A stretch of DNA of 64,000 nucleotides from Coriobacteriaceae bacterium. GTDB lineage: Bacteria > Actinomycetota > Coriobacteriia > Coriobacteriales > Coriobacteriaceae. The position numbers and the translations under genes were made by a program. Positions 50,475 to 58,730 of this stretch are shown here, piece after piece. The number at the start of each line of letters is the position of its first letter. Position 1 is the first letter of the stretch. The notes below the pieces were generated by a model. It had not been told where the DNA came from. It did no database searches and saw only the letters and a list, made by a program, of their open reading frames with translations. Location of the stretch: the NCBI GenBank assembly GCA_025757745.1, contig CP107217.1, positions 310,001-374,000 on the forward strand. Direction: 5' to 3'.

Positions 50475-50505
50475 GTAGATTTTCAGGCATGTCCCAAAAA
50501 TCTAC
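50475..50505 (-). terminator. 31-bp palindromic element acting as terminator of the M16C gene
   Basis: GTAGATTTT and AAAATCTAC arms (extended by AAAG/CTTT outside) surround AGGCATGTCCC. On the minus strand it begins 13 bases after the M16C stop and is followed by TTTTCTTTT, so it has the form of an intrinsic terminator. It differs by one base from the copy inside the same gene at 53016. Confidence 0.8.
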
Positions 50506-50517
50506 CTTTGCTGTGCG

Positions 50518-53500
50518 TTAGCCCATCAGGTCGACGACGTTAAAGCCGGCGTTGCTCTTGGCGATGACGTCGCGGCCACCAAAGACGCAGGTCGGCGACT
50601 CGGCTGCGATGCGTGTTACGTCGGCGCCGAGCGAGCGCAGCTCAGCGGGTGTGGCGGCGAGCATCTGAGCGCGACGCTTTTCGCGTGCATGCGGATCGAG
50701 CCCGGCCAGGTAGGTCGTGTTGCGGCGCTTGGTGAGCGCGTACGGCTTCACCGGCGCGTCCATGCCGCTTACGCAGCTCACAATAAAGCCCTCAAAGGCG
50801 GCCTCGTCGGGCTCAAAGCTGCCGAGCCATTCGCCCGCGCGCGCCACGCGCTCAATCGAGGGGTCGATCGCTGGGTCGCGGTAGGTGTAGAACGCCGCCT
50901 GACGCTCGCCGGCCGCGCGGAATCCGCAGCCGTACGCACCGCCCTTCACGCGGATCTCGTTCCACAGGTAGTCGTAGGAGAGCGCGTTGGCAGCCACGGC
51001 CCAAGCGCCTGTCACGTCAATGCCCAAGCGACGCGGATCGCACGCGCGCGCGGCAAAGCAGATGTCGCTGGGGATCACGAAAGCCTCGTGGCGGTCGCAC
51101 GGCGCCGGCACCACGAGCGCGTCGCTGCCAGCGCCGCCGTGGCCCGCGCCCAGCCCCAGGTCGCCCGCGGCGGCCCAGTACGCGTTAAAGTCATCATCAC
51201 TGCCGGTAAAGCTCGCCATGCAGCCTTCGGCCACAAAGATGCGGCCCGCCAGCTCAGCAAGCTTGGCGCGCAGGTCGTCCAGTCGCTCGTCAAAGTGCTC
51301 GAGCAGATCGCGCAGGAACAGGTAGAAGTCCACGCCCGAGAGCTGCTCGCGCACCACGGCCGAAGGCGAGCTGTAGCTCATCGCGCGACCCAGCGCCGCC
51401 GAGTGGCCGTTGTTGATAAAGCCCTGCTCAAGCCCAATGCGAATCTGCGTGAGCACGTCGCGCACGCGGTCGGCGTCGGCCTCGAGCAACAGGCTCTGCG
51501 ACCACACCTCGCGCGGCAGGCTCGCCAGCGCATCGATCTTCTCGGACAGGGCGCCGGCGCTCACCAGCAGGTAGGGGCGCACGCCGTCCACGTCGGGCTG
51601 GGTCATGACCTCGGTCGTAAAGCTCAAAAAGCCCAGCTTGCCGGCAAGCAAGTTGTCGAGCTCCTCGGCCGAGTGCTCGCTCGTGGGCAGCTGTTTGAGC
51701 AGGCGGCAGAGCAGCGTCACATAGGGCAGGTCCTCAAACGCGACGCAGCTCAGGTCGAAATACTGCATGGCGTAGGCCAGACGGTTGGTGGGAATGCCGT
51801 GGCGCAGGCAGGGGATGGGTGCGGTGGTGTCCACGACCAGTGGCGGCTCAGGGCGCGCCTCGCCAATGTCGGACACGCGCAGGCGCGGCAGCGTGGCCTT
51901 GTCCTCGGGCGTGTCCTCGGCCTCCTGCGCGGCACGCAGCGAGGCCGTGCGCTCGACCACGTCGGCCAGCTCGGCCTCGGTCATGGCATCGCGCTTGGCT
52001 GCCAGCTCGGCTGCCTCGGCGCCCTCCGAACCCTCGGCGGCGTCCACCGGCACCAGCTCAACGAGCGCCATGTGGTCGTTCTGCAGCACTAGCTCGCGCA
52101 GCAGGTCCTCAAAATAGCTGCCGTCCAGCTCGCCACGCAGCTCCTCGTACACCGGGCCGTACTTGAGCGCCAGCGTCGCGGCGTCGTCATCGTAGAGCCA
52201 GGTGCTCAGCGCGTCGCACGCAATGGCCACGCCGTCGGCGATGCCGTAGTCGCGCTGGCGCAGGTCGTACTCGTTGCTGCTGATGATGGCTTCCAGGCGC
52301 TCGCGCGGAACGCCGTGTTCGCACAGGTCGCGGCAGGCGTCCTGGAACACGCGACGCAGCTCGCGCGCCACGCCGGGCTGTGCGTTTTGCAGCATGATGA
52401 GCTCGTAGGGCTGCAGGCTCTCGGCCGCGGTGTAGCTCACTACGTTGCCGCCCAGGCCGGCGGCCAGAATGGCCTTCTTAACCGGCGCCTCGTTGGAGCC
52501 CAGCAGCGCCTCGAACAGGATATCCGCCGCGATCGTGCGCTTGCGGTCGAGCGCGGATCCCAGCACAAGGCCCAGGCCCACTAGGGCGTTCTCGGGCGTG
52601 GTTGCCATCTCGACGCGCTTATACTCGCAGGTCACGGGCGCCTGCACGTCCAGCGGATTGGGTGCCAGCGTGGACGGGTCCTCGCCGGCGGCGACGGCTG
52701 CGTCCATGCGGCGGCTCGCGGCGCTCGGCTGCGACAGATAGCGCTCGTCCAAAAAGGCCAGTGCGCGGTCCACGTCCAGGTCGCCGTAGAGCGTGATGTA
52801 GGAGTTGGAAGGATTGTAGTGGCGAGCGTGCGTGTCCAGGAACTGCTCGTAAGTGAGCGCGGGAATCGCGCGCGGGTCGCCGCCGCTCTCGTGCGCATAG
52901 GCGGTATCGGGATAGAGCACGGCGTTGACGGCGTCGTCCAGCACGCTCATGGGGTCGGACAGCGCGCCCTTCATCTCGTTGAACACCACGCCGTTATAGC
53001 GCAGCGTCCCCTCGCGTAGATTTTTGGGACATGCCTCAAAATCTACCTCGCCGGCGTCGCCTTCGGCCCCGGCGTCCTCCGGCAGGTCCAGCTCGTAGTG
53101 CCAGCCCTCCTGCTCAAAGATGGTGGGCTTGGTATAGATGGCCGGGTTGAACACCGCGTCCAAGTACACGTCCATCAGGTTATAGAGGTCCTGCTCGTTG
53201 GTGGTGGCAACGGGGTAGATGGTCTTGTCGGGGTAGGTCATGGCGTTGAGAAACGTCTGCATGGAGCTCTTGATCAGATCGACAAACGGCTCCTTGACGG
53301 GGAACTTGGCCGATCCGCACAGCACCGAGTGCTCAAGAATGTGGAACACGCCGGTGGAATCGGCCGGCGGCGTCTTAAAGCCAATGGCAAAGGCCTTGTT
53401 TTCGTCGTCGCACGCCAGGTACAGCAGGCGAGCGCCCGAGGCGGTGTGGCGCAGCACGTAGGCGTCCGAGTCGAGCTCGGGCACGGTCTCGCGGCGCTCG

Positions 53501-53580
53501 ACGGCAAAGCCGTGGCAGGTGGTGCCGGGCACCAGCAGCGCGGCAGCAGCGGCGCGCGGGTCGGTTGAGGTGGTGGGCAT
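50518..53580 (-). CDS. M16C-family (presequence protease-like) metallopeptidase
   Basis: The 1020-residue protein has the inverted zinc motif HILEH (80-84) and the four-repeat layout of M16C peptidases, which degrade peptides in a closed chamber. No signal peptide is visible. The ATG at 53580 has AAAGGAG upstream. Residues 179-189 (VDFEACPKNLR) are encoded by a 31-bp palindrome that is found elsewhere as an intergenic element; it sits in an extended loop (about 168-192) just before the conserved YNGVVFNEMKGA. The reading frame is kept, so the gene is probably functional with an inserted peptide. Confidence 0.9.
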   Translation of the reverse strand: MPTTSTDPRAAAAALLVPGTTCHGFAVERRETVPELDSDAYVLRHTASGARLLYLACDDENKAFAIGFKTPPADSTGVFHILEHSVLCGSAKFPVKEPFVDLIKSSMQTFLNAMTYPDKTIYPVATTNEQDLYNLMDVYLDAVFNPAIYTKPTIFEQEGWHYELDLPEDAGAEGDAGEVDFEACPKNLREGTLRYNGVVFNEMKGALSDPMSVLDDAVNAVLYPDTAYAHESGGDPRAIPALTYEQFLDTHARHYNPSNSYITLYGDLDVDRALAFLDERYLSQPSAASRRMDAAVAAGEDPSTLAPNPLDVQAPVTCEYKRVEMATTPENALVGLGLVLGSALDRKRTIAADILFEALLGSNEAPVKKAILAAGLGGNVVSYTAAESLQPYELIMLQNAQPGVARELRRVFQDACRDLCEHGVPRERLEAIISSNEYDLRQRDYGIADGVAIACDALSTWLYDDDAATLALKYGPVYEELRGELDGSYFEDLLRELVLQNDHMALVELVPVDAAEGSEGAEAAELAAKRDAMTEAELADVVERTASLRAAQEAEDTPEDKATLPRLRVSDIGEARPEPPLVVDTTAPIPCLRHGIPTNRLAYAMQYFDLSCVAFEDLPYVTLLCRLLKQLPTSEHSAEELDNLLAGKLGFLSFTTEVMTQPDVDGVRPYLLVSAGALSEKIDALASLPREVWSQSLLLEADADRVRDVLTQIRIGLEQGFINNGHSAALGRAMSYSSPSAVVREQLSGVDFYLFLRDLLEHFDERLDDLRAKLAELAGRIFVAEGCMASFTGSDDDFNAYWAAAGDLGLGAGHGGAGSDALVVPAPCDRHEAFVIPSDICFAARACDPRRLGIDVTGAWAVAANALSYDYLWNEIRVKGGAYGCGFRAAGERQAAFYTYRDPAIDPSIERVARAGEWLGSFEPDEAAFEGFIVSCVSGMDAPVKPYALTKRRNTTYLAGLDPHAREKRRAQMLAATPAELRSLGADVTRIAAESPTCVFGGRDVIAKSNAGFNVVDLMG
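53016..53046. repeat. 31-bp palindromic element inside the M16C gene
   Basis: GTAGATTTT and AAAATCTAC arms of 9 bp around TGGGACATGCCTC. Relative to the terminator copy at 50475 (reverse strand) only one position differs. On the coding strand it gives 10 full codons plus one base, contributing VDFEACPKNL and the first base of an Arg codon. Confidence 0.85.
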
Positions 53581-53719
53581 ATGCAGTCTCCTTTGACGCC
53601 CCAACGGGGGCGAATCGAGTCGAATCCACGTGAGTATACCCATATGGAGCCGTAGCCCTGCGACGAACTGCAGACGATGCCGGCGGATTGGGTAGCGCTT
53701 TCTGTGCGTCCGTCGCACG

Positions 53720-53891
53720 AGCAAGGATTTTCGGACGCCCGCTGCTCGAGAGTGGAAATCCGGACACACGAGCGTGGATATCCGGACGCCTGGAGCGCGA
53801 GAGTGGATTTTCGGACGAAATCAGCCTCAAAACGCTCAAAAACTGTCCGATAATCCACTCTCGTTTCCCGACCGTCCGATAATCCACGCTC
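53720..53891. repeat. GAGAGTGGA palindromic element upstream of the AlbA_2 gene
   Basis: Two nested palindromes: GAGCGTGGATATCCGGAC (53770-53787) with GTCCGATAATCCACGCTC (53874-53891), and inside CGAGAGTGGATTTTCGGAC (53798-53816) with GTCCGATAATCCACTCTCG (53845-53863). The left part (from GGACGCCCGCTGCTCGAGAG) is repeated at 55681 after the gene. Confidence 0.85.
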
Positions 53892-53906
53892 ACGCACCAC
53901 TCACGT

Positions 53907-54154
53907 ATCTCTCGTCTCTCACTCATCTCTCATGCGAGAGATAACAGAAAAATGAGAGATAATTATGAGAGATAACTGAGCAGCAAAGAGACGAGCAATC
54001 ATGGTATTGTCTCAATACCGATTGTTCTACCAGCAGAAACATGTTTAAATGAAACAGATGGCAGACATCTTATCTTTTATCTCTCACTTATCTCTAACAT
54101 GAGAGATAACAGAGAGACGAGAGATAATTATGAGAGACAACTGAGAGACGAAGG
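53907..54154. promoter_or_regulatory. Duplicated GAGAGATAA leader repeats
   Basis: Two imperfect direct repeats of about 80 bp (53907-53995 and 54071-54154) each contain a palindrome (TCATCTCT...AGAGATAA; TTATCTCT AACATG AGAGATAA), then GAGAGATAATTATGAGAGA. The second ends 48 bases before the AlbA_2 gene. The number of GAGAGATAA units suggests cooperative binding by a regulator. Confidence 0.7.
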
Positions 54155-54202
54155 AAGTCTATCCATGGCATTCTCCGCAAGGTCGAGCGAAAGGACGTGC
54201 AG

Positions 54203-55669
54203 ATGAACGAAAACGAGCTGACCGGTCTGCTCGAGTCTTTAAGGCGCATGGGCTCGGATGACCTTAGCGTCGAAGTGAAAGAGAGCGCCACGACGCTTTC
54301 CCGCGACGTATGGGAAACGGTCAGCGCTTTCGCGAACACCGCCGGCGGCATCATCGTGCTCGGAGTGAGCGAGCGCGCGGGCTTTGTCCCGGTTGAGAAT
54401 TTTGAGACCGAGAAGGTGCTCAACCAATTCGTGGCAGGCATGGGCGATGCCGGCGGTCGCGGAAAACTGGCCAATCCGCCCAAATACACCATCGAGCGCG
54501 TGGAGCTCCAGGGCACCGTGGTTCTGGTCATCACGATTGAGGAGCTCGACCCGTCGAGCAAGCCTTGCTATGTCATAGAGCGGGGCGCCCAAGGCGGCAG
54601 TTACAAGCGCATCGACGACAAAGACGTGCCGCTTTCATCGACCGAGGTTTTGTCATTGGCGTCATACGAGCGGACGAGCCTTAGCGATCGCGATGCCGTG
54701 CCCGGTGCGGGCGTGGACAATCTTGACGAGGCCCTGGTCGACCGCACGATAGAGCGCGCCTTCTCGCTGACGCCCCGAGCTATGCGCGGTGCGACGGACA
54801 AGGAAACAAAGATGGAGCGCCTGAATTTCCTCGACTCCCAGGGCAATGTGACTAAGGCCGGGCTCTTGGCCGCGGGCGCCTATCCTCAGCAGTTCTATCC
54901 CAAACTCTTTATCGATGTGGCCTTTCATGCGGGGACTCAGAAAGGCGCGGCGGGATCGCTGAGGTTCGTGGACCGCACAATCTGCGAGGGAACGTTGGGC
55001 GAAATGATCTCGGACGCTGTCGCGGCTGTCGCCAAAAACCTGCGTCGCACCTCGACCGTTCAAGGCGTCTCGCGTATTGACTCGCTGGAGATTCCCGAGG
55101 AGGTTCTGCGCGAGGCGATCGCCAACGCCGCAATCCATCGAGAATATGGGGACCGGTTCTGTGGACAGTCGATCGCTGTCGACGTTTTCGACGACCGCAT
55201 CGAGGTGGTGAACCCCGGTGGTCTTTATGGCGGAAAAACTCGCGAGAATCTGTTTGACGGTAGTTCTCGGTGCCGCAACGCGACGCTCGTGAAGCTCATG
55301 TCGCTTGTCCCGTTGCCCGACGGTGCGGGCTCTCCTGCCGAGGGCAACGGATTGGGCATCCCGATGATGATCGACGCCATGCGCGCTCACGGTTTGGCCG
55401 AGCCCCTGTTTTGCCCGGGCTTTGACCGGTTTAAGGTTGTCCTCTACCGCTCAAAGACTGAGCAGGTCGATCATGGTGGGGACTTAATCATGGCGGCTCT
55501 CAAGCGTTATGACGAGCTGGGAACTCGTGAGCTGGCAGAACGCACGGGACTTACCGTCACCCAGGTTAGGACGCGTGTTAATGCGCTTATTGCTCAGGGC
55601 GAGCTTGAGCCTACGGCAGCGGCAACGAGCCGCAATCGCAAGTATCGGCTAACGGGGCACGCAAGGTAG
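54203..55669 (+). CDS. AlbA_2 (Schlafen-like) domain ATP-binding protein, probable regulator
   Basis: The 488-residue protein has an AlbA_2 domain at the start (VEVKESATTLSRDVWETVSA, FANTAGGIIVLGVSE), a middle RecG-C-terminal/ATPase-like part (EEVLREAIANAAIHREYG, DRIEVVNPGGLYGG) and a winged helix at the end (YDELGTRELAERTGLTVTQV). This is the layout of the common ATP-binding transcriptional-regulator group. The ATG at 54203 has GAAAGGA 7 bases upstream. Duplicated leader repeats point to autoregulation, and palindromic direct repeats flank the gene on both sides, suggesting that it entered as a unit. Confidence 0.82.
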   Translation: MNENELTGLLESLRRMGSDDLSVEVKESATTLSRDVWETVSAFANTAGGIIVLGVSERAGFVPVENFETEKVLNQFVAGMGDAGGRGKLANPPKYTIERVELQGTVVLVITIEELDPSSKPCYVIERGAQGGSYKRIDDKDVPLSSTEVLSLASYERTSLSDRDAVPGAGVDNLDEALVDRTIERAFSLTPRAMRGATDKETKMERLNFLDSQGNVTKAGLLAAGAYPQQFYPKLFIDVAFHAGTQKGAAGSLRFVDRTICEGTLGEMISDAVAAVAKNLRRTSTVQGVSRIDSLEIPEEVLREAIANAAIHREYGDRFCGQSIAVDVFDDRIEVVNPGGLYGGKTRENLFDGSSRCRNATLVKLMSLVPLPDGAGSPAEGNGLGIPMMIDAMRAHGLAEPLFCPGFDRFKVVLYRSKTEQVDHGGDLIMAALKRYDELGTRELAERTGLTVTQVRTRVNALIAQGELEPTAAATSRNRKYRLTGHAR

Positions 55670-55680
55670 CTGCATTAGCG

Positions 55681-55790
55681 GACGCCCGCTGCTCGAGAGT
55701 GGAAAATCGGACGGAATCGGCCTTAAAACGGTCAAAAACCGTCCAATAATCCACTCTCGATTTCAAACAGTCCGATAATCCTCGCTCGTG
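55681..55790. repeat. GAGAGTGGA palindromic element downstream of the AlbA_2 gene
   Basis: Shares GGACGCCCGCTGCTCGAGAG with 53733 in the same orientation. CGAGAGTGGAAAATCGGAC (55694-55712) pairs with GTCCAATAATCCACTCTCG (55741-55759), and GTCCGATAATCCTCGCTCG follows at 55770. A pyrimidine-rich GC stretch (CGCCCGC repeats) continues to about 55838. Confidence 0.8.
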
Positions 55791-55950
55791 CGGCGCCCGC
55801 TGCGCCCCCGCGCCGCGCCCGCCGCCCCCGCCGTCCCTCATCTCAGCATTTCACGCGCTGCACATCGAAACCTGCGGCAAAGCAGTTACAATAGCCCAAT
55901 GCGCATCGCGCACGACGATGATATCGGCGCCCGCGACTAGGGGAGAATAC

Positions 55951-56616
55951 ATGGCAGAGCAACAGATAACGCCGGGGACTAAGCTTCAGGTGGCATTCGA
56001 CGTGCCCATGGGCCAAAAAACCGACTTCAACATGCTCGCCACGTACAAAGAGAACCTGGACGAGGCGTACTTTCTTATGAGCGCGCCCATGCTCGCCGGC
56101 AAGCCGCTCATCATGGACGAAAACCAAAAGCTGCTGCTGCAATACAAAGTGGGCGAGGAGACGTTCGTGCTCGCCGGCTACCCCGAGTCGGTCGAGAAAA
56201 AGGGCATCCGCACCTACTGGAAAATGCGCAAAGTCGCCGAGCAGCGAACCTTCGTCAGGCGCCGCGACGAGCGTTTTAAGGTCGCCATGCGCCTGACCTA
56301 CCAGCGCGACAACGCGCCGACCCCTGAGCCCGAGGACGCCATGACCATCGACGTCTCGGCCGGTGGCCTGGCCATCTACCTTAACGATTACCCCGACGTG
56401 GGCGAGGCCCTGGCCGTGCAAATGCCCACGATCCGCCTGCAGGGCGAGCGCCACGAGCTGCCCGGGCAGCTGGGCATCGTATGCTGGGTGCGCCGTGCGC
56501 CCAAGGGCAGCCTGTACCGCAACGTCTGCGGCCTGCAGTTCCGCTATGCCGACGACATGGAGCGCGAGCTCGTCAAAGAATACGTCGGCTACATCCGCAC
56601 CAAATATAAGATCTGA
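55951..56616 (+). CDS. PilZ-domain c-di-GMP receptor, YcgR-like
   Basis: The 221-residue protein has an N-terminal YcgR-like domain (about 5-95) and a PilZ domain with the c-di-GMP motifs RRRDER (103-108) and DVSAGG (134-139). It should respond to cyclic di-GMP and change motility, adhesion or secretion. GGGGAGA precedes the ATG. The next gene starts 5 bases after its stop, so the PilZ protein is in an operon with a surface-type membrane protein. No diguanylate cyclase is in the window. Confidence 0.88.
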   Translation: MAEQQITPGTKLQVAFDVPMGQKTDFNMLATYKENLDEAYFLMSAPMLAGKPLIMDENQKLLLQYKVGEETFVLAGYPESVEKKGIRTYWKMRKVAEQRTFVRRRDERFKVAMRLTYQRDNAPTPEPEDAMTIDVSAGGLAIYLNDYPDVGEALAVQMPTIRLQGERHELPGQLGIVCWVRRAPKGSLYRNVCGLQFRYADDMERELVKEYVGYIRTKYKI

Positions 56617-56621
56617 TCGCT

Positions 56622-57773
56622 ATGGCTCTGTTCAAACGTAACGACAACAAAGATCAAGCTGCCGAGGATTTGGCCGAGGATTTCGTCGAGGACCAGGCCG
56701 AGGACACGTCGCAGAACGCGCCCGGCACCAATGCCGAGGACGCGCCCGGCGAGGACTCCGCGTTCGAGCAGGTTCCCACCTCCCGCAAGCGCTTTGGCAA
56801 GCCCAACCGCAAGCCCAAGCCAAAACGCAACCTCCGCGGCGTGGTGCGCATCGAAGAACTGGAGCAGGCACTGGCCGACCAGGACCTGGACGACATCGAC
56901 CCCGACGCGGTCGTGTCCATGTATATGCCCAAGCGCCGCATGGAGCGCATCGGCGCGGCGCTGCTGCGCATGGACAAGCTGCAAAAGGCCCTCGTGGTGC
57001 TGGCGCTTGCCTTTGGCGTGTTGTTCGCCCTATCGTTTATGCAGGAAAACATGGGTAACTTCACCATCAACCTCAACCGCCTGGAGCTGTTCCGCCGTGG
57101 CGTGGCCATTGCCGACAACGGCGACTTTAACAACGCCACCGCGCGCCTGGCCGCCGACGCCTTGGACAACGGCACCAATATCGCTGCCGAGGACCTGCCC
57201 GACAACCTGGACGACATCGACGGCAGCCACAACGGCAAGAACTACGTGGCGTACACCTTCTATATCCGCAATGCCGGCAAGACCGATCTGGGCTATAGCG
57301 CCAAGCTCAAGGTGGTCAGCGCCAGCAAGGGCGTGGAGAAGGCCGCGCGCGTGCGGGTGTATCGCAACGGCGAGCCTACGACCTACGCGGCGGCAGCGAC
57401 CGACGGCAACCCCGAGCCCAACACCGAGCCGTTTGCGTCCAAAGACGTGGTGACGACTATCAGCCACAAGAACTTCCGCGTGGGCGATGTGGACAAGTAC
57501 ACCGTGGTCATTTGGCTGGATGGCGACGACCCGGAGTGCGTGGACAAGATTATTGGCGGCGCGGTGGAGTTCGGTTTCGATTTTGATTCGTCCGAGACCG
57601 ACGATTCGAGCCTGTTCGCTAAGTTCGTACAGGATATTGCCGATACCCTCACCGGCAATGACCCCATTAGCGCGAGCGGCAACGAGGCGCCCGATTACTA
57701 CAAGGAACACAACGTGACTTGGAGTAACCGTCGCAACCAAAAGAACTCGCCCGCAGGGGACGGGGACAAGTAG
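56622..57773 (+). CDS. Single-pass membrane protein with camelysin/TasA-like exterior
   Basis: The 383-residue protein has a charged cytoplasmic part (1-120; acidic first, then KPNRKPKPKR), one membrane segment (about 122-140) and an outside domain with FTINLNR, VAYTFYIRNAGKTDLGYSAKLKV and VDKYTVVIWLDGDDPECVDK, a beta-sandwich pattern like camelysin/TasA proteins. It is translated with the PilZ gene and shares the WLDGDDPEC-type ending with the SipW-type protein at 59593 (WMEGTDSDC). Role in an extracellular matrix or surface layer is inferred. Confidence 0.65.
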   Translation: MALFKRNDNKDQAAEDLAEDFVEDQAEDTSQNAPGTNAEDAPGEDSAFEQVPTSRKRFGKPNRKPKPKRNLRGVVRIEELEQALADQDLDDIDPDAVVSMYMPKRRMERIGAALLRMDKLQKALVVLALAFGVLFALSFMQENMGNFTINLNRLELFRRGVAIADNGDFNNATARLAADALDNGTNIAAEDLPDNLDDIDGSHNGKNYVAYTFYIRNAGKTDLGYSAKLKVVSASKGVEKAARVRVYRNGEPTTYAAAATDGNPEPNTEPFASKDVVTTISHKNFRVGDVDKYTVVIWLDGDDPECVDKIIGGAVEFGFDFDSSETDDSSLFAKFVQDIADTLTGNDPISASGNEAPDYYKEHNVTWSNRRNQKNSPAGDGDK

Positions 57774-57781
57774 AACGAACA

Positions 57782-57821
57782 AGCGCCGGGCCAGGATTGA
57801 TTTCCCGGCCCGGTGCTTTTG
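57782..57821. terminator. Two-way terminator after the PilZ operon
   Basis: AGCGCCGGGCC pairs with GGCCCGGTGCT, followed by TTTTG. It serves convergent genes. Confidence 0.85.
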
Positions 57822-58334
57822 TTATGCGGAGGCGTTGTCTGCGGGGGTAGCGCCGTTGCCGGCGGCGTCGCCCAGCAGGAACAGTCGCAGCACGAGTTTG
57901 ATCGCGTAGCCCGGTTTGACCTGCGCCGCGTCTCCCATGCGTTCGCCCAGGTCGCTGCAGTAGGCGTAGAGGTCGCGGATGAGGTCCGCGCCCGAGAGCG
58001 TGAACATGTAGCCCGCGTCCGAAAGCGCGTTGGGTGCTGCGGGCAGCCCCGCAGCTTGGCAGAAGCTCGCAAGGTCGGGAGCCATGACGGCCTTGTAGTC
58101 AATCGCGGCGCCACGGTCCCGTGCAGCCTGCTCCTGCTTGCGGGTGTACGACAATGCCGCGGCCAGTACAAAGCTGGGCGTGGGCGCATTGACGTCGTCG
58201 GTGGTGGCGACGAGCTTGCCGGCCGCTTGCGTGACCAGCCAGGCGACTTCGCGCTGGCAACGAACGGCTTTGCGCGTCACCGGTTTGATCGATCCGGTGG
58301 AAACGCTTCCCTTGGGTTGATTGGCAAAAGCCAT
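57822..58334 (-). CDS. Protein of unknown function
   Basis: The 170-residue soluble protein begins MAFANQPKGSVSTGS and has no membrane segment or motif that I recognise; it is mostly helical with ATDDVNAPTPSFVLAAALSY and GYAIKLVLRLFLLG. The ATG at 58334 has GGGAGGG six bases upstream. It is divergent from the surface-protein genes that follow and convergent with the PilZ operon; its job is unknown. Confidence 0.65.
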   Translation of the reverse strand: MAFANQPKGSVSTGSIKPVTRKAVRCQREVAWLVTQAAGKLVATTDDVNAPTPSFVLAAALSYTRKQEQAARDRGAAIDYKAVMAPDLASFCQAAGLPAAPNALSDAGYMFTLSGADLIRDLYAYCSDLGERMGDAAQVKPGYAIKLVLRLFLLGDAAGNGATPADNASA

Positions 58335-58730
58335 GAGGCCCTCCCAACAAATAGCCCGTTTAGCGGGCAAAAAAATGACACGTTCTGTGCCAGTATAGCG
58401 AGGGGGGGCTAGGGCGAAGCTCGGCAGAGGGTGAATGTATGCGATGGCGTGGCGCTGCGGTCGCAAGCCTTAAGAGGGACTTACGGCTTTGCGGGTGAGG
58501 GATTAAATAAGGTGAATAGTGTTCACATGGCCCCACATATAACCCGAGGTGGACCTATGAATCTGCCGGAATGTAGGCTGCCGAAAACTCATAAGGAAAT
58601 CGTAAGAATTACGGTATTCTTAACTCCATGTCTAAAGGATGGGCAAGCAACATCCAACACGAAAGCGCGGGCTCCCCTTCCGGGCTTCTCGAGGGTCATC
58701 TGGGATGAATGGGGAAAGAAAGGGGTCCGT
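58335..58730. promoter_or_regulatory. Divergent upstream region of the SipW-type genes
   Basis: In 396 bp no gene is supported, though a frame without stops runs through it in phase with the next gene. TAAGAAT and ATTCTTA form a small palindrome near 58605-58623 which may be an operator or promoter part. The last 20 bases carry GAAAGAAAGGGG. Confidence 0.4.

Noticed and set aside
58431..58730. 100-residue N-terminal extension of the first SipW-type protein
   Set aside because: The signal-peptide start with its own ribosome site is at 58731; the upstream frame has no signal or domain.
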